Part shown: piece by piece, positions 31,493-42,229 of the stretch
Position numbering within the stretch: the first letter of the stretch is position 1
How the letters are laid out: every line of letters starts with the position of its first letter
From: a bacterium D16-76
GTDB lineage: Bacteria; Bacillota; Clostridia; Oscillospirales; Acutalibacteraceae
Direction of reading: 5' to 3'
DNA length: 64,000 nucleotides
NCBI GenBank assembly: GCA_009917445.1
Contig: QZEE01000010.1
Location: forward strand, 53,150-117,149
Program-made: the position numbers and the translations under genes
Notes under the pieces: model-generated
Database searches by the model: none
Seen by the model: the letters and a program-made list of their open reading frames with translations, nothing else
Told to the model about the DNA's origin: nothing

Positions 31493-33580
31493 ATGGAGTG
31501 GAAACGGTGGAAGGACAAGGCGGCCCCCCTGCCCCGGGAAGGGCGGCAGGGGGAGTTTATTGGCAAGAGCCCCTGGGGCGTAGAGCTGGCCTTGGGCCGG
31601 TGGCACGTATGGATGGCCGGGCTGTTGCTGCTGGCGGCAGGGGCTTTTTTCCTGCTGGAAAAGTTTAAGGGGGACGAGCAGTCCGGCGACCAGGTGCATA
31701 TGTACGGCTGGTATGCCGCAGGGTACGTGCTGCTGACTTTAGCGGGCGTGGCCCTGTGCCTGGTGGAATTCCGCATACCGCACAAGTGGCGGCGGGCCTT
31801 TGGGTGGGGCATGCTGGCCCTGGCCCCTATGGGCACCTTTGTGGCGGTGGACCTGATTAACAGCACCCGCATACTTTCGTTCCCGCTGCGCAAGGCCTTT
31901 GCCAATTATTTGTGCTATTTGATGGTGTTTGCCTGCCTGTATGCTTTGTGCAGGCGGGTGTGGGTGACGGTGTTTTTAGGCGGGGCGGCGTTTTTGACCT
32001 TTGGCATTGCCAATTATTTTGTGGTGCAGTTTCGGGGGCAGCCTATTTTGCCTTGGGACATCAGCTCGGTGGGCACGGCTATGGCGGTGTCGGGGGGGTA
32101 TGAGTACACCCCTACCCAGCAGATGGCCTTGGCGGTTATGGCGTTTATTTGTGTGACGGTGTTTAGCGCCAAGGTGGGCCCCCAGGGGCGGGGCACGGGC
32201 ACCAGGCGGTTCCGCATGGCAGAACGGCTTTGCGCGGTGTGCATGTCTATTGGGCTGTTTTTCCTTTTGTTCCCGGCTAACATTTTGGCGGGCATGGGTA
32301 TTTCGGTGTGGGCATGGAACCAGAAGGTGAGCTCGGAGCTGACCGGCATTGTGGCGGGGTTTTTCGCCAACGTGCAGTTTGTTATGGTGGAGAAGCCTGA
32401 GGGCTATTCCCCGGAGGCGGTGGCGGCTTTGGGGGAACAGGTCCGGGGGCAGGGGGCCCCTGCCCCTTTGGGCAGGCCCCAGGGCCTGCCCACCATCGTG
32501 GCCATTATGAACGAATCTATGACGGATTTCTCCCAGGTGGGGGAGCTGGGGTTCCAGCCGGACAACCTGCCCTTTATCCATTCCCTGCAAAGCTCGGGGC
32601 AGATGGTGTGGGGCACGGCGTATTCCTCGGTGTACGGGGGCAACACCTGCAACAGCGAATATGAGTTTTTGACCGGGAACACCACGGCTTTCCTGCCGGT
32701 AAGCAGTAAGCCTTACCAGCAGTACATAGACCATGAGCAGCAGGGCCTGCCCTCTATTTTGAAAAGCTATGGCTACCGCTGTTTGGCGGTGCACCCGGGC
32801 AAGCGGTCTGCCTGGCAGCGGGACGAGGCTTACCCTTATTTGGGGTTTGACGAGTTTAAGGATGCCTCCCAGTTTGACGTGCCCCGCCGGTATGAGCACG
32901 GGCTTACCAGCGACCGGTCCTGCTATGACCAGGTGGTGTATGAGTATGAGAACCGGGGGGAGGAGCCGCTGTTCCTTTTCAACGTGACCATACAGAACCA
33001 CGGGGGCTATGAGGACGAGGACTTTGAGACCACGGTGCAGGTGGAGGGCAGCCCGGGGAAATACCCCCAGGCCGAGCAGTATTTGAGCTTGACGAAGAAG
33101 TCGGACACGGCCCTGAAATACCTGCTGGATTATTTTGCCGGCCAGGAAGACCCGGTGGTGGTGCTTTTCTTTGGGGACCATTGGCCCAATTTGGAGCCGG
33201 GCTTTGTGGACAGCCTGTTGGGTACGGACAGCGACGCTATGGACATTGAGACCATGATGCGCAAGTATGAGGTGCCTTTCTTTATTTGGGCCAACTACCC
33301 GCTGGACGGGGAGGAGATAGAGGGCGTGAGCTTGAACTACCTTTCTGGCCTGCTGCTGCGGGCGGCGGGGCTGGAGGGCACGGTGTATACGGAATTTTTG
33401 GAGGGCATGAGGCAGTCTTTGCCGGTGGTGACGGCGGTGGGGATTATAGACAAGGATGGGAAGGTCTATAAGAACGGGGACGCTACGCCTTATGACAAGC
33501 TGCTTAACGATTATGCTATGCTGCAGTATAACCACGCTTTTGAGGACGAGGGACGGCAGGAGAAGTGGTTTGCCCGGTAG
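31493..33580 (+). CDS. LTA-synthase-like membrane phosphoglycerol transferase
   Basis: A 695-residue protein. About five to six membrane helices (residues roughly 38-280) precede an extracellular sulfatase-fold domain (about 330-690). The nucleophile Thr is in GGNTCNSEYEFLTG; metal ligands are in IVAIMNESMTD and VLFFGDHWPN. This matches LtaS/OpgB-type enzymes, which transfer glycerol phosphate from phosphatidylglycerol to a glycolipid or glycan. Its place in the glycan operon suggests it decorates the polymer made by the upstream genes; lipoteichoic acid synthesis is the alternative. A CTGGGGC/GCCCCAG hairpin lies just past the stop. Confidence 0.9.
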   Translation: MEWKRWKDKAAPLPREGRQGEFIGKSPWGVELALGRWHVWMAGLLLLAAGAFFLLEKFKGDEQSGDQVHMYGWYAAGYVLLTLAGVALCLVEFRIPHKWRRAFGWGMLALAPMGTFVAVDLINSTRILSFPLRKAFANYLCYLMVFACLYALCRRVWVTVFLGGAAFLTFGIANYFVVQFRGQPILPWDISSVGTAMAVSGGYEYTPTQQMALAVMAFICVTVFSAKVGPQGRGTGTRRFRMAERLCAVCMSIGLFFLLFPANILAGMGISVWAWNQKVSSELTGIVAGFFANVQFVMVEKPEGYSPEAVAALGEQVRGQGAPAPLGRPQGLPTIVAIMNESMTDFSQVGELGFQPDNLPFIHSLQSSGQMVWGTAYSSVYGGNTCNSEYEFLTGNTTAFLPVSSKPYQQYIDHEQQGLPSILKSYGYRCLAVHPGKRSAWQRDEAYPYLGFDEFKDASQFDVPRRYEHGLTSDRSCYDQVVYEYENRGEEPLFLFNVTIQNHGGYEDEDFETTVQVEGSPGKYPQAEQYLSLTKKSDTALKYLLDYFAGQEDPVVVLFFGDHWPNLEPGFVDSLLGTDSDAMDIETMMRKYEVPFFIWANYPLDGEEIEGVSLNYLSGLLLRAAGLEGTVYTEFLEGMRQSLPVVTAVGIIDKDGKVYKNGDATPYDKLLNDYAMLQYNHAFEDEGRQEKWFAR

Positions 33581-33737
33581 GGGGATTCTGGGGCACTGCC
33601 CCAGGCCTGGCCCAAAATTTGCGCTGCGTAACCAAAGAATACAGCCTTTAGAAATCTGGAAATTCCAGCACAAAAGTAAGAAAAATGTCAGTGGGCTTTC
33701 GCAACAAGGCATCTGGCGCCCTATGGCGGGCCAGCCC

Positions 33738-34934
33738 TTAATACCCCTTGTCTTTGAACAGCCATACAAGCCTTCGGGCCGCTTCTTCTGTGTCCTGGGG
33801 ATTGCCGAAGGTAGAGAAGCGGAAAAACCCTTTTCCACAGGCCCCGAAGCCCTCGCCGGGGGTGCCAACCACCTGGACCTCTTCTAACAGGTAATCAAAA
33901 AGCTGCCACCCCGTCATACCGCCAGGGCATTTTAACCAAATGTAAGGGGCGTTTTTCCCGCCGCAGTACCATAGGCCCAGTTCATTGGCCGCACGCATAA
34001 AGACCTTGGCATTGTTTTTATATATTTGCAGGTTTTGCCGGATCTGCCGTTGGCCTTCCTCTGTAAAGACCGCCGCGCCGCCTTTTTGCAGGATGTAAGA
34101 TACGCCATTGGTCTTTGTGGTGCGGTTGCGTACCCACATGGCGTGCAAATCCATACCGCCGCGCTGGAGGCCTTTCGGCAAAATGGTATAGCCTAATCTT
34201 GTGCCTGTAAAGCCTGCCGTCTTGCTTAAGGAACATATCTCAATGGCACAGGTGCGGGCTCCTTCCAGCTCAAAAATGCTGCGGGGCAGGGCGGGGTCCT
34301 CAATGAAGGCCTCATAGGCTGCGTCAAAAAGGATGAGGGCCTCTTTTTCATTGGCATAATCTACCCAGGCTTGCAGCTGTTCTTTAGAAAAAACCGCGCC
34401 AGTGGGATTGTTTGGCGAACAGATGTAGAGGATGTCCCCTTCCAGACGGTCGTCTGGCTGCGGTAAAAAGCCGTTTTCCTCCCCCGCCGCCAGATGCACG
34501 ATTTTACGTCCAGCCATAAGATTGGCATCCACATAAGCGGGGTAGGCCGGTTCCATAACCAGAGCCGTGCTGCTGCGGTCAAACAGATCAAGGATGTCGC
34601 CTAATTCATCGCTGGCCCCGCTGCTGACAAAGACCTCGTCTGCGTCCAACGGGACGCCGCGTTTTTGATAATGGGCCGCAATAGCCTCCCGCAGAAAGGG
34701 GGCACCGCATTCGGGCATGTAACCGTGGAAGCGTTCTTTTACCCCTTGGTCCTCTACTCCCTGGTGCAAGGCTTCGATCACGGCGTCGCACAGGGGCAGG
34801 GAAACGTCCCCGATGCCCATCCGGTACAGCTTTGCATCTGGATGGGCTTCCAAATAGGCTTGGATTTTCTGGGCAATGTTATAAAACAGATAAGAGTCTT
34901 GCAAGTCCCCATAGCATTTGTTTGGCTTCAGCAT
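33738..34934 (-). CDS. dapL: LL-diaminopimelate aminotransferase
   Basis: A 398-residue PLP aminotransferase. MGIGDVSLPLCDAVIEAL near the N-terminus and FHGYMPECGAPFLREAIA near residue 70 are characteristic of DapL. ICSPNNPTGAVF lies near residue 168, and the PLP Lys is in SLSKTAGFTGTRLGY near residue 237. It converts tetrahydrodipicolinate directly to LL-diaminopimelate with glutamate as amino donor, bypassing succinylated or acetylated intermediates. The start overlaps the end of dapF by 7 bases. It is the last gene of the glutamine-centred operon. Confidence 0.95.
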   Translation of the reverse strand: MLKPNKCYGDLQDSYLFYNIAQKIQAYLEAHPDAKLYRMGIGDVSLPLCDAVIEALHQGVEDQGVKERFHGYMPECGAPFLREAIAAHYQKRGVPLDADEVFVSSGASDELGDILDLFDRSSTALVMEPAYPAYVDANLMAGRKIVHLAAGEENGFLPQPDDRLEGDILYICSPNNPTGAVFSKEQLQAWVDYANEKEALILFDAAYEAFIEDPALPRSIFELEGARTCAIEICSLSKTAGFTGTRLGYTILPKGLQRGGMDLHAMWVRNRTTKTNGVSYILQKGGAAVFTEEGQRQIRQNLQIYKNNAKVFMRAANELGLWYCGGKNAPYIWLKCPGGMTGWQLFDYLLEEVQVVGTPGEGFGACGKGFFRFSTFGNPQDTEEAARRLVWLFKDKGY

Positions 34935-35722
34935 AGTTCCATCTCCCCCTCATATACCGTCACCGCCGGGCCGGTCATGACCACGGCGCCCTGTTCGTTT
35001 ATCTCGATTTGCAGCGTACCCCCATCCAGTTCCACAAGGACCGGACGGCCTTTAGGGCAATGGCCCATAGCGGCGGCAGCTGCCACACAAGCGCAAGCCC
35101 CAGTGCCGCAGGCCAGGGTAATCCCGCTGCCCCGTTCCCAGACGCGCATACGCAGCCGACCGGGCCCCAACACCTGGACGAATTCTACGTTGACCCCGCC
35201 GGGGAAAGCGGGATGGCGTTCGATCCAGGGGCCGAGGGTGGACAGAGGGGCAGCGGCCATGTCTTCTACAAAGAGCACCGCATGGGGGTTTCCCATATCC
35301 ACAGGCGTACAGGTAATAGGCGCGCCATCCAGGGAAAGGGATAGGGCATCCCCCACCTGGGCCGTACCCATATCCACCGCCGCGCCGACAGCCTTCCCGT
35401 TTTCGATTTGCAGGGCCAGGGTGCGCAGGCCCGCCAGCGTCTCAATGGTCAGGCGGGTCTTGGGGGTGAGGCCCTTGTCGTATACATATTTGCCCACACA
35501 GCGGATCCCGTTGCCGCACATATTGGCCTCGCTGCCATCAGCGTTGAAGATGCGCATTTTGAAATCGGCCGCCTTAGAGGGGCTGATCCAGATCATCCCA
35601 TCGGCCCCGGCGCCGAAGTGGCGGTCGGAAAGCTTCTGGGAGAGGGCCTGCGGGTTTTGCGGTTCGCCGTAGACATAAAGGTAGTCATTGCCTAAACCGT
35701 GCATTTTTGTAAAATGGAGCAT
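34928..35722 (-). CDS. dapF: Diaminopimelate epimerase
   Basis: A 264-residue epimerase with both catalytic cysteines: MCGNGIRC (near residue 74) and LACGTGACAC (near residue 207). The FTKMHGLGNDYL N-terminus and MGNPHAVLFVED segment are typical. It turns the LL-diaminopimelate made by DapL into the meso form for lysine and peptidoglycan. The gene starts 2 bases after pyrG ends, so it is translationally coupled to CTP synthase. Confidence 0.96.
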   Translation of the reverse strand: MLHFTKMHGLGNDYLYVYGEPQNPQALSQKLSDRHFGAGADGMIWISPSKAADFKMRIFNADGSEANMCGNGIRCVGKYVYDKGLTPKTRLTIETLAGLRTLALQIENGKAVGAAVDMGTAQVGDALSLSLDGAPITCTPVDMGNPHAVLFVEDMAAAPLSTLGPWIERHPAFPGGVNVEFVQVLGPGRLRMRVWERGSGITLACGTGACACVAAAAAMGHCPKGRPVLVELDGGTLQIEINEQGAVVMTGPAVTVYEGEMELC

Positions 35723-35724
35723 GT

Positions 35725-37377
<1,653 letters not shown>

Positions 37378-38961
37378 TTAATGCCCGCTTTCTCCATAAT
37401 TCCCCAGCACCCGGGCCGAGGGGTCGTTTACGCCGCAGCCTTCCCAATCCCGGTTTGGCATCCAAAAATCCTGTATCATTTCACCCTGTCCAGGATAATA
37501 TTTTTCAAAAAGCTCCCGGTACAGCAGGCTCTCTTTTGTAAAGGGTGTGCCATGCCGGTATGCCCGCCGCCTTTCTTCCCATTCCCTGTCTGTATAGCGC
37601 CCTTCGGCGTATTCCTTTAAGTCTTCTACCATGCTATGCCCCACCGCGTCGGAAAACGCTGCTTTCTGCCGCCAAAGGATGTTTTCCGGCAATAACCCCT
37701 CCCCTTCAAAGGCTTTGCGCAGCAGATACTTCCCTATGCCGTAGGTGTTCATTTTCAGATTAGGGTCGATGCCCATTACATACTGCACAAAGGCCAGGTC
37801 TCCAAAGGGCACCCGCGCTTCCAGGGAGTTGACGGAGATACAGCGGTCAGCCCGCAAAACATCGTACATATATAGCTCCCTCACGCGTTTTTCCGCTTCT
37901 TTCTGGAAGGCTTCCGCGCTTGGGGCATAGTCTGTATATTTGTAGCCAAAAAGTTCATCACTGATCTCCCCGGTCAGCAGCACCCGCAGGCCTGTCGTCT
38001 CGTGGATGGCTTTGCAGCATAAATACATCCCGATGCTGGCCCGGATGGTGGTAATATCCCAGGTGCCCAGCAGCGCAACGACTTCCTCAAGAGAGCCTAA
38101 CACCTGTTCCCTTGTCATGATAACCTCGGTGTGGTCCGCGCCGATGAAATCAGCCGCCTGCCGGGCGTATTGCAGATCGATGGCATCGGAATCCATCCCA
38201 ATGGCAAAGGTTTGGATGGGCTTCTTCATAAGCCTTGCCGCTATGGCGCACACCAGACTGCTGTCCAGCCCGCCGGAGAGAAGGAAGCCTACTGGCGCGT
38301 CCGCGTCCAGCCGCTTTTCTACAGCCTTTATCAGGCGGTCGTGTATACCCTGGCAGATTTCTTCCACAGGCCCTGTATGGAGGACAGGGGCGGAAGCCGG
38401 GTCGGCGTACCGCACAAACTCGCCCTGGGCGTAGTAATGCCCCGGCGGGAAAGGCTTGATCTTCCCGCACAGGCCCAGCAAGTCCTTTGCCTCGCTGGCA
38501 AAAGCCATAGAACCGTCTGGTAAGGCCCCGTAAAATAGGGGCCGGATGCCGATGGGGTCCCTGGCACAGATGAAATCACCCTTTTCGCCATCGTATAAGA
38601 TCATAGCAAACTCCGCGTCCAGCCGGGCAAACATATCTAAGCCATACTCTCGGTAAAGGGGCAGCAGCAGCTCGCAATCTGAACCGCTTTGAAAGCGGTA
38701 GCCTTTTCCCTCCAGCATGGCCTTGGCCTCCCGGAAGCCGTACAGCTCCCCGTTGCATACGCAGGCCGTTTCGCCCAGGCAGAAGGGCTGCATGCCGCTT
38801 TCCTCCAGCCCCATAACAGCCAGGCGCTGGAACCCCAGGTAGCCTGGGCCCACCTCCTGCACCCGTTCCCTGTCCGGCCCCCTGGAGCGGGTGCGGGAAA
38901 AACATTCCCGTAAAGTTTCTTTGCTTATCCCCCGGCGGGTAACCCCTATGATTGCGCACAT
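37378..38961 (-). CDS. asnB: Asparagine synthase (glutamine-hydrolysing)
   Basis: A 527-residue enzyme. Cys2 at the N-terminus (MCAIIGV) is the class II glutaminase nucleophile, with RSRGPDRER and VCNGELYGFREA completing that domain. The synthetase domain carries the PP-loop FLLSGGLDSSLV near residue 235 and an aspartyl-AMP region with GEISDELFGYKYTDYAP near 310. It makes asparagine from aspartate, ATP and glutamine. It lies 12 bases downstream of purF. Confidence 0.95.
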   Translation of the reverse strand: MCAIIGVTRRGISKETLRECFSRTRSRGPDRERVQEVGPGYLGFQRLAVMGLEESGMQPFCLGETACVCNGELYGFREAKAMLEGKGYRFQSGSDCELLLPLYREYGLDMFARLDAEFAMILYDGEKGDFICARDPIGIRPLFYGALPDGSMAFASEAKDLLGLCGKIKPFPPGHYYAQGEFVRYADPASAPVLHTGPVEEICQGIHDRLIKAVEKRLDADAPVGFLLSGGLDSSLVCAIAARLMKKPIQTFAIGMDSDAIDLQYARQAADFIGADHTEVIMTREQVLGSLEEVVALLGTWDITTIRASIGMYLCCKAIHETTGLRVLLTGEISDELFGYKYTDYAPSAEAFQKEAEKRVRELYMYDVLRADRCISVNSLEARVPFGDLAFVQYVMGIDPNLKMNTYGIGKYLLRKAFEGEGLLPENILWRQKAAFSDAVGHSMVEDLKEYAEGRYTDREWEERRRAYRHGTPFTKESLLYRELFEKYYPGQGEMIQDFWMPNRDWEGCGVNDPSARVLGNYGESGH

Positions 38962-38973
38962 ATCCTTTCCTCC

Positions 38974-40401
38974 TTATCCTTTGATTTTCCCCTCGAACCG
39001 CGCCTTTTCTCCGTGGGCCGGGGTTGCCGTCGGGTAGCCGCCGCCAAAACACGCCAGGCACACCTTGCCGTCTGCGGCGTAGGCTTTAGTGTGCTCTAAG
39101 CTTAAATAGCCTAAGCTGTCCGCGCCGATCTGTTCCCCAATTTCCTTGATGCTGAACTGGCTGGCAATAAGCGCGCCCGGGCTGTCGATGTTTGTGCCGT
39201 ACCAACAGGGCGACACAAAAGGCGGGGCGCTCACCCGCATATGGATTTCTTTGGCCCCGGCCTGGCGCAGCAGGGCGATAATGCGCCGGCAGGTGGTGCC
39301 CCGCACGATGCTGTCGTCAATGAGCACTACCCTTTTCCCCGTTACAGCCGAACGTATGGGGTTGAGCTTTAAGTTGACCGCGGCTTCCCGCAGGGCTTGG
39401 TTCGGCGCAATGAAAGTCCGGGCAATGTATTTGTTTTTGGTGAACCCCATGGCATAGGGGATACCGCTTTCCCGCGCATAGCCAATGGCGGCGTCCAGCC
39501 CGGAATCCGGTACGCCAATAACCACATCCGCATCCACAGGATGTTCCTGGGCCAGCCAGGCACCGGCTTTTTGGCGGGCCAGGCTGACGCTTACACCGTC
39601 CAGTACGGAATCGGGGCGGGAAAAATAAATATATTCAAAGGCGCATAAGGTCTTGGGGGACTTGCTGCAGTGCCGCTTATCGCTGTGGACGCCTTCCTTG
39701 CTTACCGTCACCACTTCGCCCGGCAAAAGATCCCGGACGAAAACCGCCCCGGCAGCGTCCAGGGCGCAGGTCTCCGATGCGAACAGCAGGGCGCCGTCGG
39801 GGCGTTTGCCCATGCACAGGGGCCTGAAGCCGTTGGGGTCACGGGCTGCCATAAGCTTGCGGGACGAACAGATTACCAGCGAGTAGGCCCCCACCAGATG
39901 CTCCATAGCCCGGCACACAGCCTCTTCGATGCTGCTGCAGCGGAGGCGCTCCCGCACAATAAGATGGGCGATCACCTCTGAATCCGTCGTTGTATGGAAA
40001 ATGGAACCCTGTTCTTCTAAAAACGTGCGTAATTCATAGGCATTGACCAAGTTGCCGTTATGGCACAGGGCCATACGCCCCTTATGGTGGTTAACGAGCA
40101 GGGGCTGCGCGTTGCGCCTGCTGTCGGCCCCGGTGGTGGCGTACCGCACATGGCCCACCGCCATGCTGCCATGCCCCAATCCCGCCAACCGCGCCGGCGT
40201 GAAAATCTCGCTGACTAACCCCGTTTCCCGGCAGGCGGTAAAGCAGCCCTGGTCATTGAGGACAATGCCCGCGCTTTCCTGCCCCCGGTGCTGCAGGGCA
40301 AACAGCCCGTAGTAACAAAGCGCGGCCAAGTCTGTTTTAACCGGGGCGTAGGCCCCGAACACGCCGCATTCTTCATGCAGGGCATCCTGCTTTGATTCCA
40401 T
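38974..40401 (-). CDS. purF: Amidophosphoribosyltransferase
   Basis: A 475-residue enzyme from ATG 40401 (AAGGAGGGG upstream); the frame runs further but over the intergenic gap. The propeptide-like stretch before ECGVFGAY suggests processing to expose the catalytic Cys of the class II glutaminase (HEECGVFGAY, Cys near residue 12). The PRPP-binding motif VVLIDDSIVRGTT lies near residue 355 and cysteines for a 4Fe-4S cluster follow (CFGGGYP near the C-terminus), as in Bacillus PurF. It catalyses the first committed step of purine synthesis. No purine riboswitch was seen in the 76-base gap upstream, consistent with nitrogen-linked control. Confidence 0.95.
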   Translation of the reverse strand: MESKQDALHEECGVFGAYAPVKTDLAALCYYGLFALQHRGQESAGIVLNDQGCFTACRETGLVSEIFTPARLAGLGHGSMAVGHVRYATTGADSRRNAQPLLVNHHKGRMALCHNGNLVNAYELRTFLEEQGSIFHTTTDSEVIAHLIVRERLRCSSIEEAVCRAMEHLVGAYSLVICSSRKLMAARDPNGFRPLCMGKRPDGALLFASETCALDAAGAVFVRDLLPGEVVTVSKEGVHSDKRHCSKSPKTLCAFEYIYFSRPDSVLDGVSVSLARQKAGAWLAQEHPVDADVVIGVPDSGLDAAIGYARESGIPYAMGFTKNKYIARTFIAPNQALREAAVNLKLNPIRSAVTGKRVVLIDDSIVRGTTCRRIIALLRQAGAKEIHMRVSAPPFVSPCWYGTNIDSPGALIASQFSIKEIGEQIGADSLGYLSLEHTKAYAADGKVCLACFGGGYPTATPAHGEKARFEGKIKG

Positions 40402-40477
40402 CTTGATCCCCTCCTTCCAAAAGCCAAAGCGGGGGCAGCCGTAAAACCGCCCCACAGGCTTGTGGCCGATATTGCTT

Positions 40478-42205
40478 TTATCCCTTATCCTGCAAGGCTG
40501 CAAAGCCTTCCTCTCCGGTGCGGACTTTGACGATGTTCTCCACATTATAGATAAAAATTTTCCCATCGCCGATATGGCCGGTATACAGGGCTTTTTTTGC
40601 TGTCGCAATCACGTCCTGGACAGGGACAGCGCTGACCACGATACTCACCTGTACCTTAGGCAAAAGGCTTGTCTCTACCGCTACGCCGCGGTAATATTCA
40701 GGCTTGCCCTTCTGGACGCCGCACCCCATGACATGGGAGACTGTCATACCGGTAATGCCCAGCTTGGACATAGCTTCCTTGAGGGCATAAAGGCGTTCCT
40801 CTTTACAAACAATGTCGATTTTGGTGAATTTCCCCTCTGCGGGGCTTTCCGAAGCGGGCGCCCAATCTGCGGGCAGAATCTCTGCGGGAGATGTGGCGCC
40901 GGCCGCCGGTACGAGGCTGTCTTCCAAGGCAAAACCGCTATAGCTGTCCACTGCCGGGGCGAAATCCGCATAGGCACTGGGCAGGCCGTGCTCGCTTGCG
41001 TCCAAACCGCGGAGTTCCTCTTCGATGCTGGCCCGCAGGCCTACCGTCCTTTTCATGATTTGGAATGTGAGCACCATAGCGGCTGCCGCATAAGCCGACA
41101 CGGTGGCAACACCCAAAAGCTGTATGCCCAACAAGGAGGCGCTGCCAGTATATAGCAGCCCGGAAAGCCCTGCTGGGGCTGACGGCGCGGCCAGCAGCCC
41201 CACCGCCAGGGTGCCCCAGATACCGTTCGCCATGTGCACCCCTACCGCGCCCACTGGGTCGTCAATATGCAGCTTCAGGTCAAGTGCCTCAACGACCACT
41301 ACCACCAGGATGCCCGAAACAACCCCTACAATTGCCGCGCCAACCGCGTCCAGGGCGTCGCATCCGGCTGTGATGCCCACCAGGCCTGCCAGGGACGCGT
41401 TTAAGCACATGGACACGTCCGGCTTGCCGTTTTTAACCCATGTAAAGACCATCGTGGTGCAGGTTGCCACGGAAGGGGCAATGGTGGTGGTGAGGAAAAT
41501 AGCGGACAGTTCTGTAGCCGTGGTGGCTGCCGCGCCGTTAAAGCCGTACCAGCCCAGCCACAGGATAAACACCCCCAAAGCCCCTAAGGGGATCGAATGA
41601 CCGGGGATTGCGTTGACCTTCACCACTTTCCCGCTTGCGTCTTTAACATATTTGCCGGTACGCGGCCCTAAAATCACAGCGCCGACTAAGGCTGCGATGC
41701 CGCCCACCATATGGATGGCACAGGATCCGGCGTAATCATGGAAGCCAATTTGGGAAAGCCAGCCGCCGCCCCAGATCCAATGGGCTTCAATGGGGTACAC
41801 CAGCAGGGAGATGACGCCAGAGTAAACGCAGTAGGAAGAAAACTTTGTACGCTCGGCCATGGCGCCGGAAACAATAGTAGCGGTGGTAGCGCAGAATACT
41901 AGGTTAAATACGAAATAGGAGGCGTCTGTAAATCCCTCTTGGGGCGCGGCGATAAAATCGCTGAAGTGGATGAATAAATCCAAATTAGGCAGGCCGATAA
42001 GGCCAAAGAGAGCGTCTTCCCCCATCATCAATGTGTATCCCAGCAACGAAAACACAACGGTGCCGATACAAAAATCCATCAGGTTCTTCATGATGATATT
42101 CCCGGCGTTCTTCGCCCGGGTAAAGCCTGTCTCTACCATGGCAAACCCTGCCTGCATCCAGAACACAAGGGCCGCACCGATCAAAAACCAAAATTCTACC
42201 GTCAT
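40478..42205 (-). CDS. amt: Ammonium transporter fused to a P-II signalling domain
   Basis: A 575-residue fusion. Residues 1 to about 395 form an 11-helix Amt channel, including the pore segments GGIAALVGA and LGWYGFNG. After a Pro/Ala/Glu-rich linker (about 395-460), residues 462-575 are a complete P-II protein: TKIDIVCKEERLYALKEAM, T-loop KGKPEYYRGVAVET, and IGDGKIFIYNVENIVKVRTG. Normally GlnK is separate and binds AmtB to block it when nitrogen is ample. Here regulator and channel are tethered, so gating should be intramolecular. The T-loop keeps a Tyr at the position uridylylated in proteobacteria, though no GlnD is in the window. Confidence 0.93.
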   Translation of the reverse strand: MTVEFWFLIGAALVFWMQAGFAMVETGFTRAKNAGNIIMKNLMDFCIGTVVFSLLGYTLMMGEDALFGLIGLPNLDLFIHFSDFIAAPQEGFTDASYFVFNLVFCATTATIVSGAMAERTKFSSYCVYSGVISLLVYPIEAHWIWGGGWLSQIGFHDYAGSCAIHMVGGIAALVGAVILGPRTGKYVKDASGKVVKVNAIPGHSIPLGALGVFILWLGWYGFNGAAATTATELSAIFLTTTIAPSVATCTTMVFTWVKNGKPDVSMCLNASLAGLVGITAGCDALDAVGAAIVGVVSGILVVVVVEALDLKLHIDDPVGAVGVHMANGIWGTLAVGLLAAPSAPAGLSGLLYTGSASLLGIQLLGVATVSAYAAAAMVLTFQIMKRTVGLRASIEEELRGLDASEHGLPSAYADFAPAVDSYSGFALEDSLVPAAGATSPAEILPADWAPASESPAEGKFTKIDIVCKEERLYALKEAMSKLGITGMTVSHVMGCGVQKGKPEYYRGVAVETSLLPKVQVSIVVSAVPVQDVIATAKKALYTGHIGDGKIFIYNVENIVKVRTGEEGFAALQDKG

Positions 42206-42229
42206 TTCCTTTCACCTCTCAAGCATTTT

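Noticed and set aside
31976..33868. A 630-codon open frame on the minus strand
   Set aside because: It is antisense to the LTA-synthase-like gene, which has clear motifs; the long frame is a by-product of high GC codon use.
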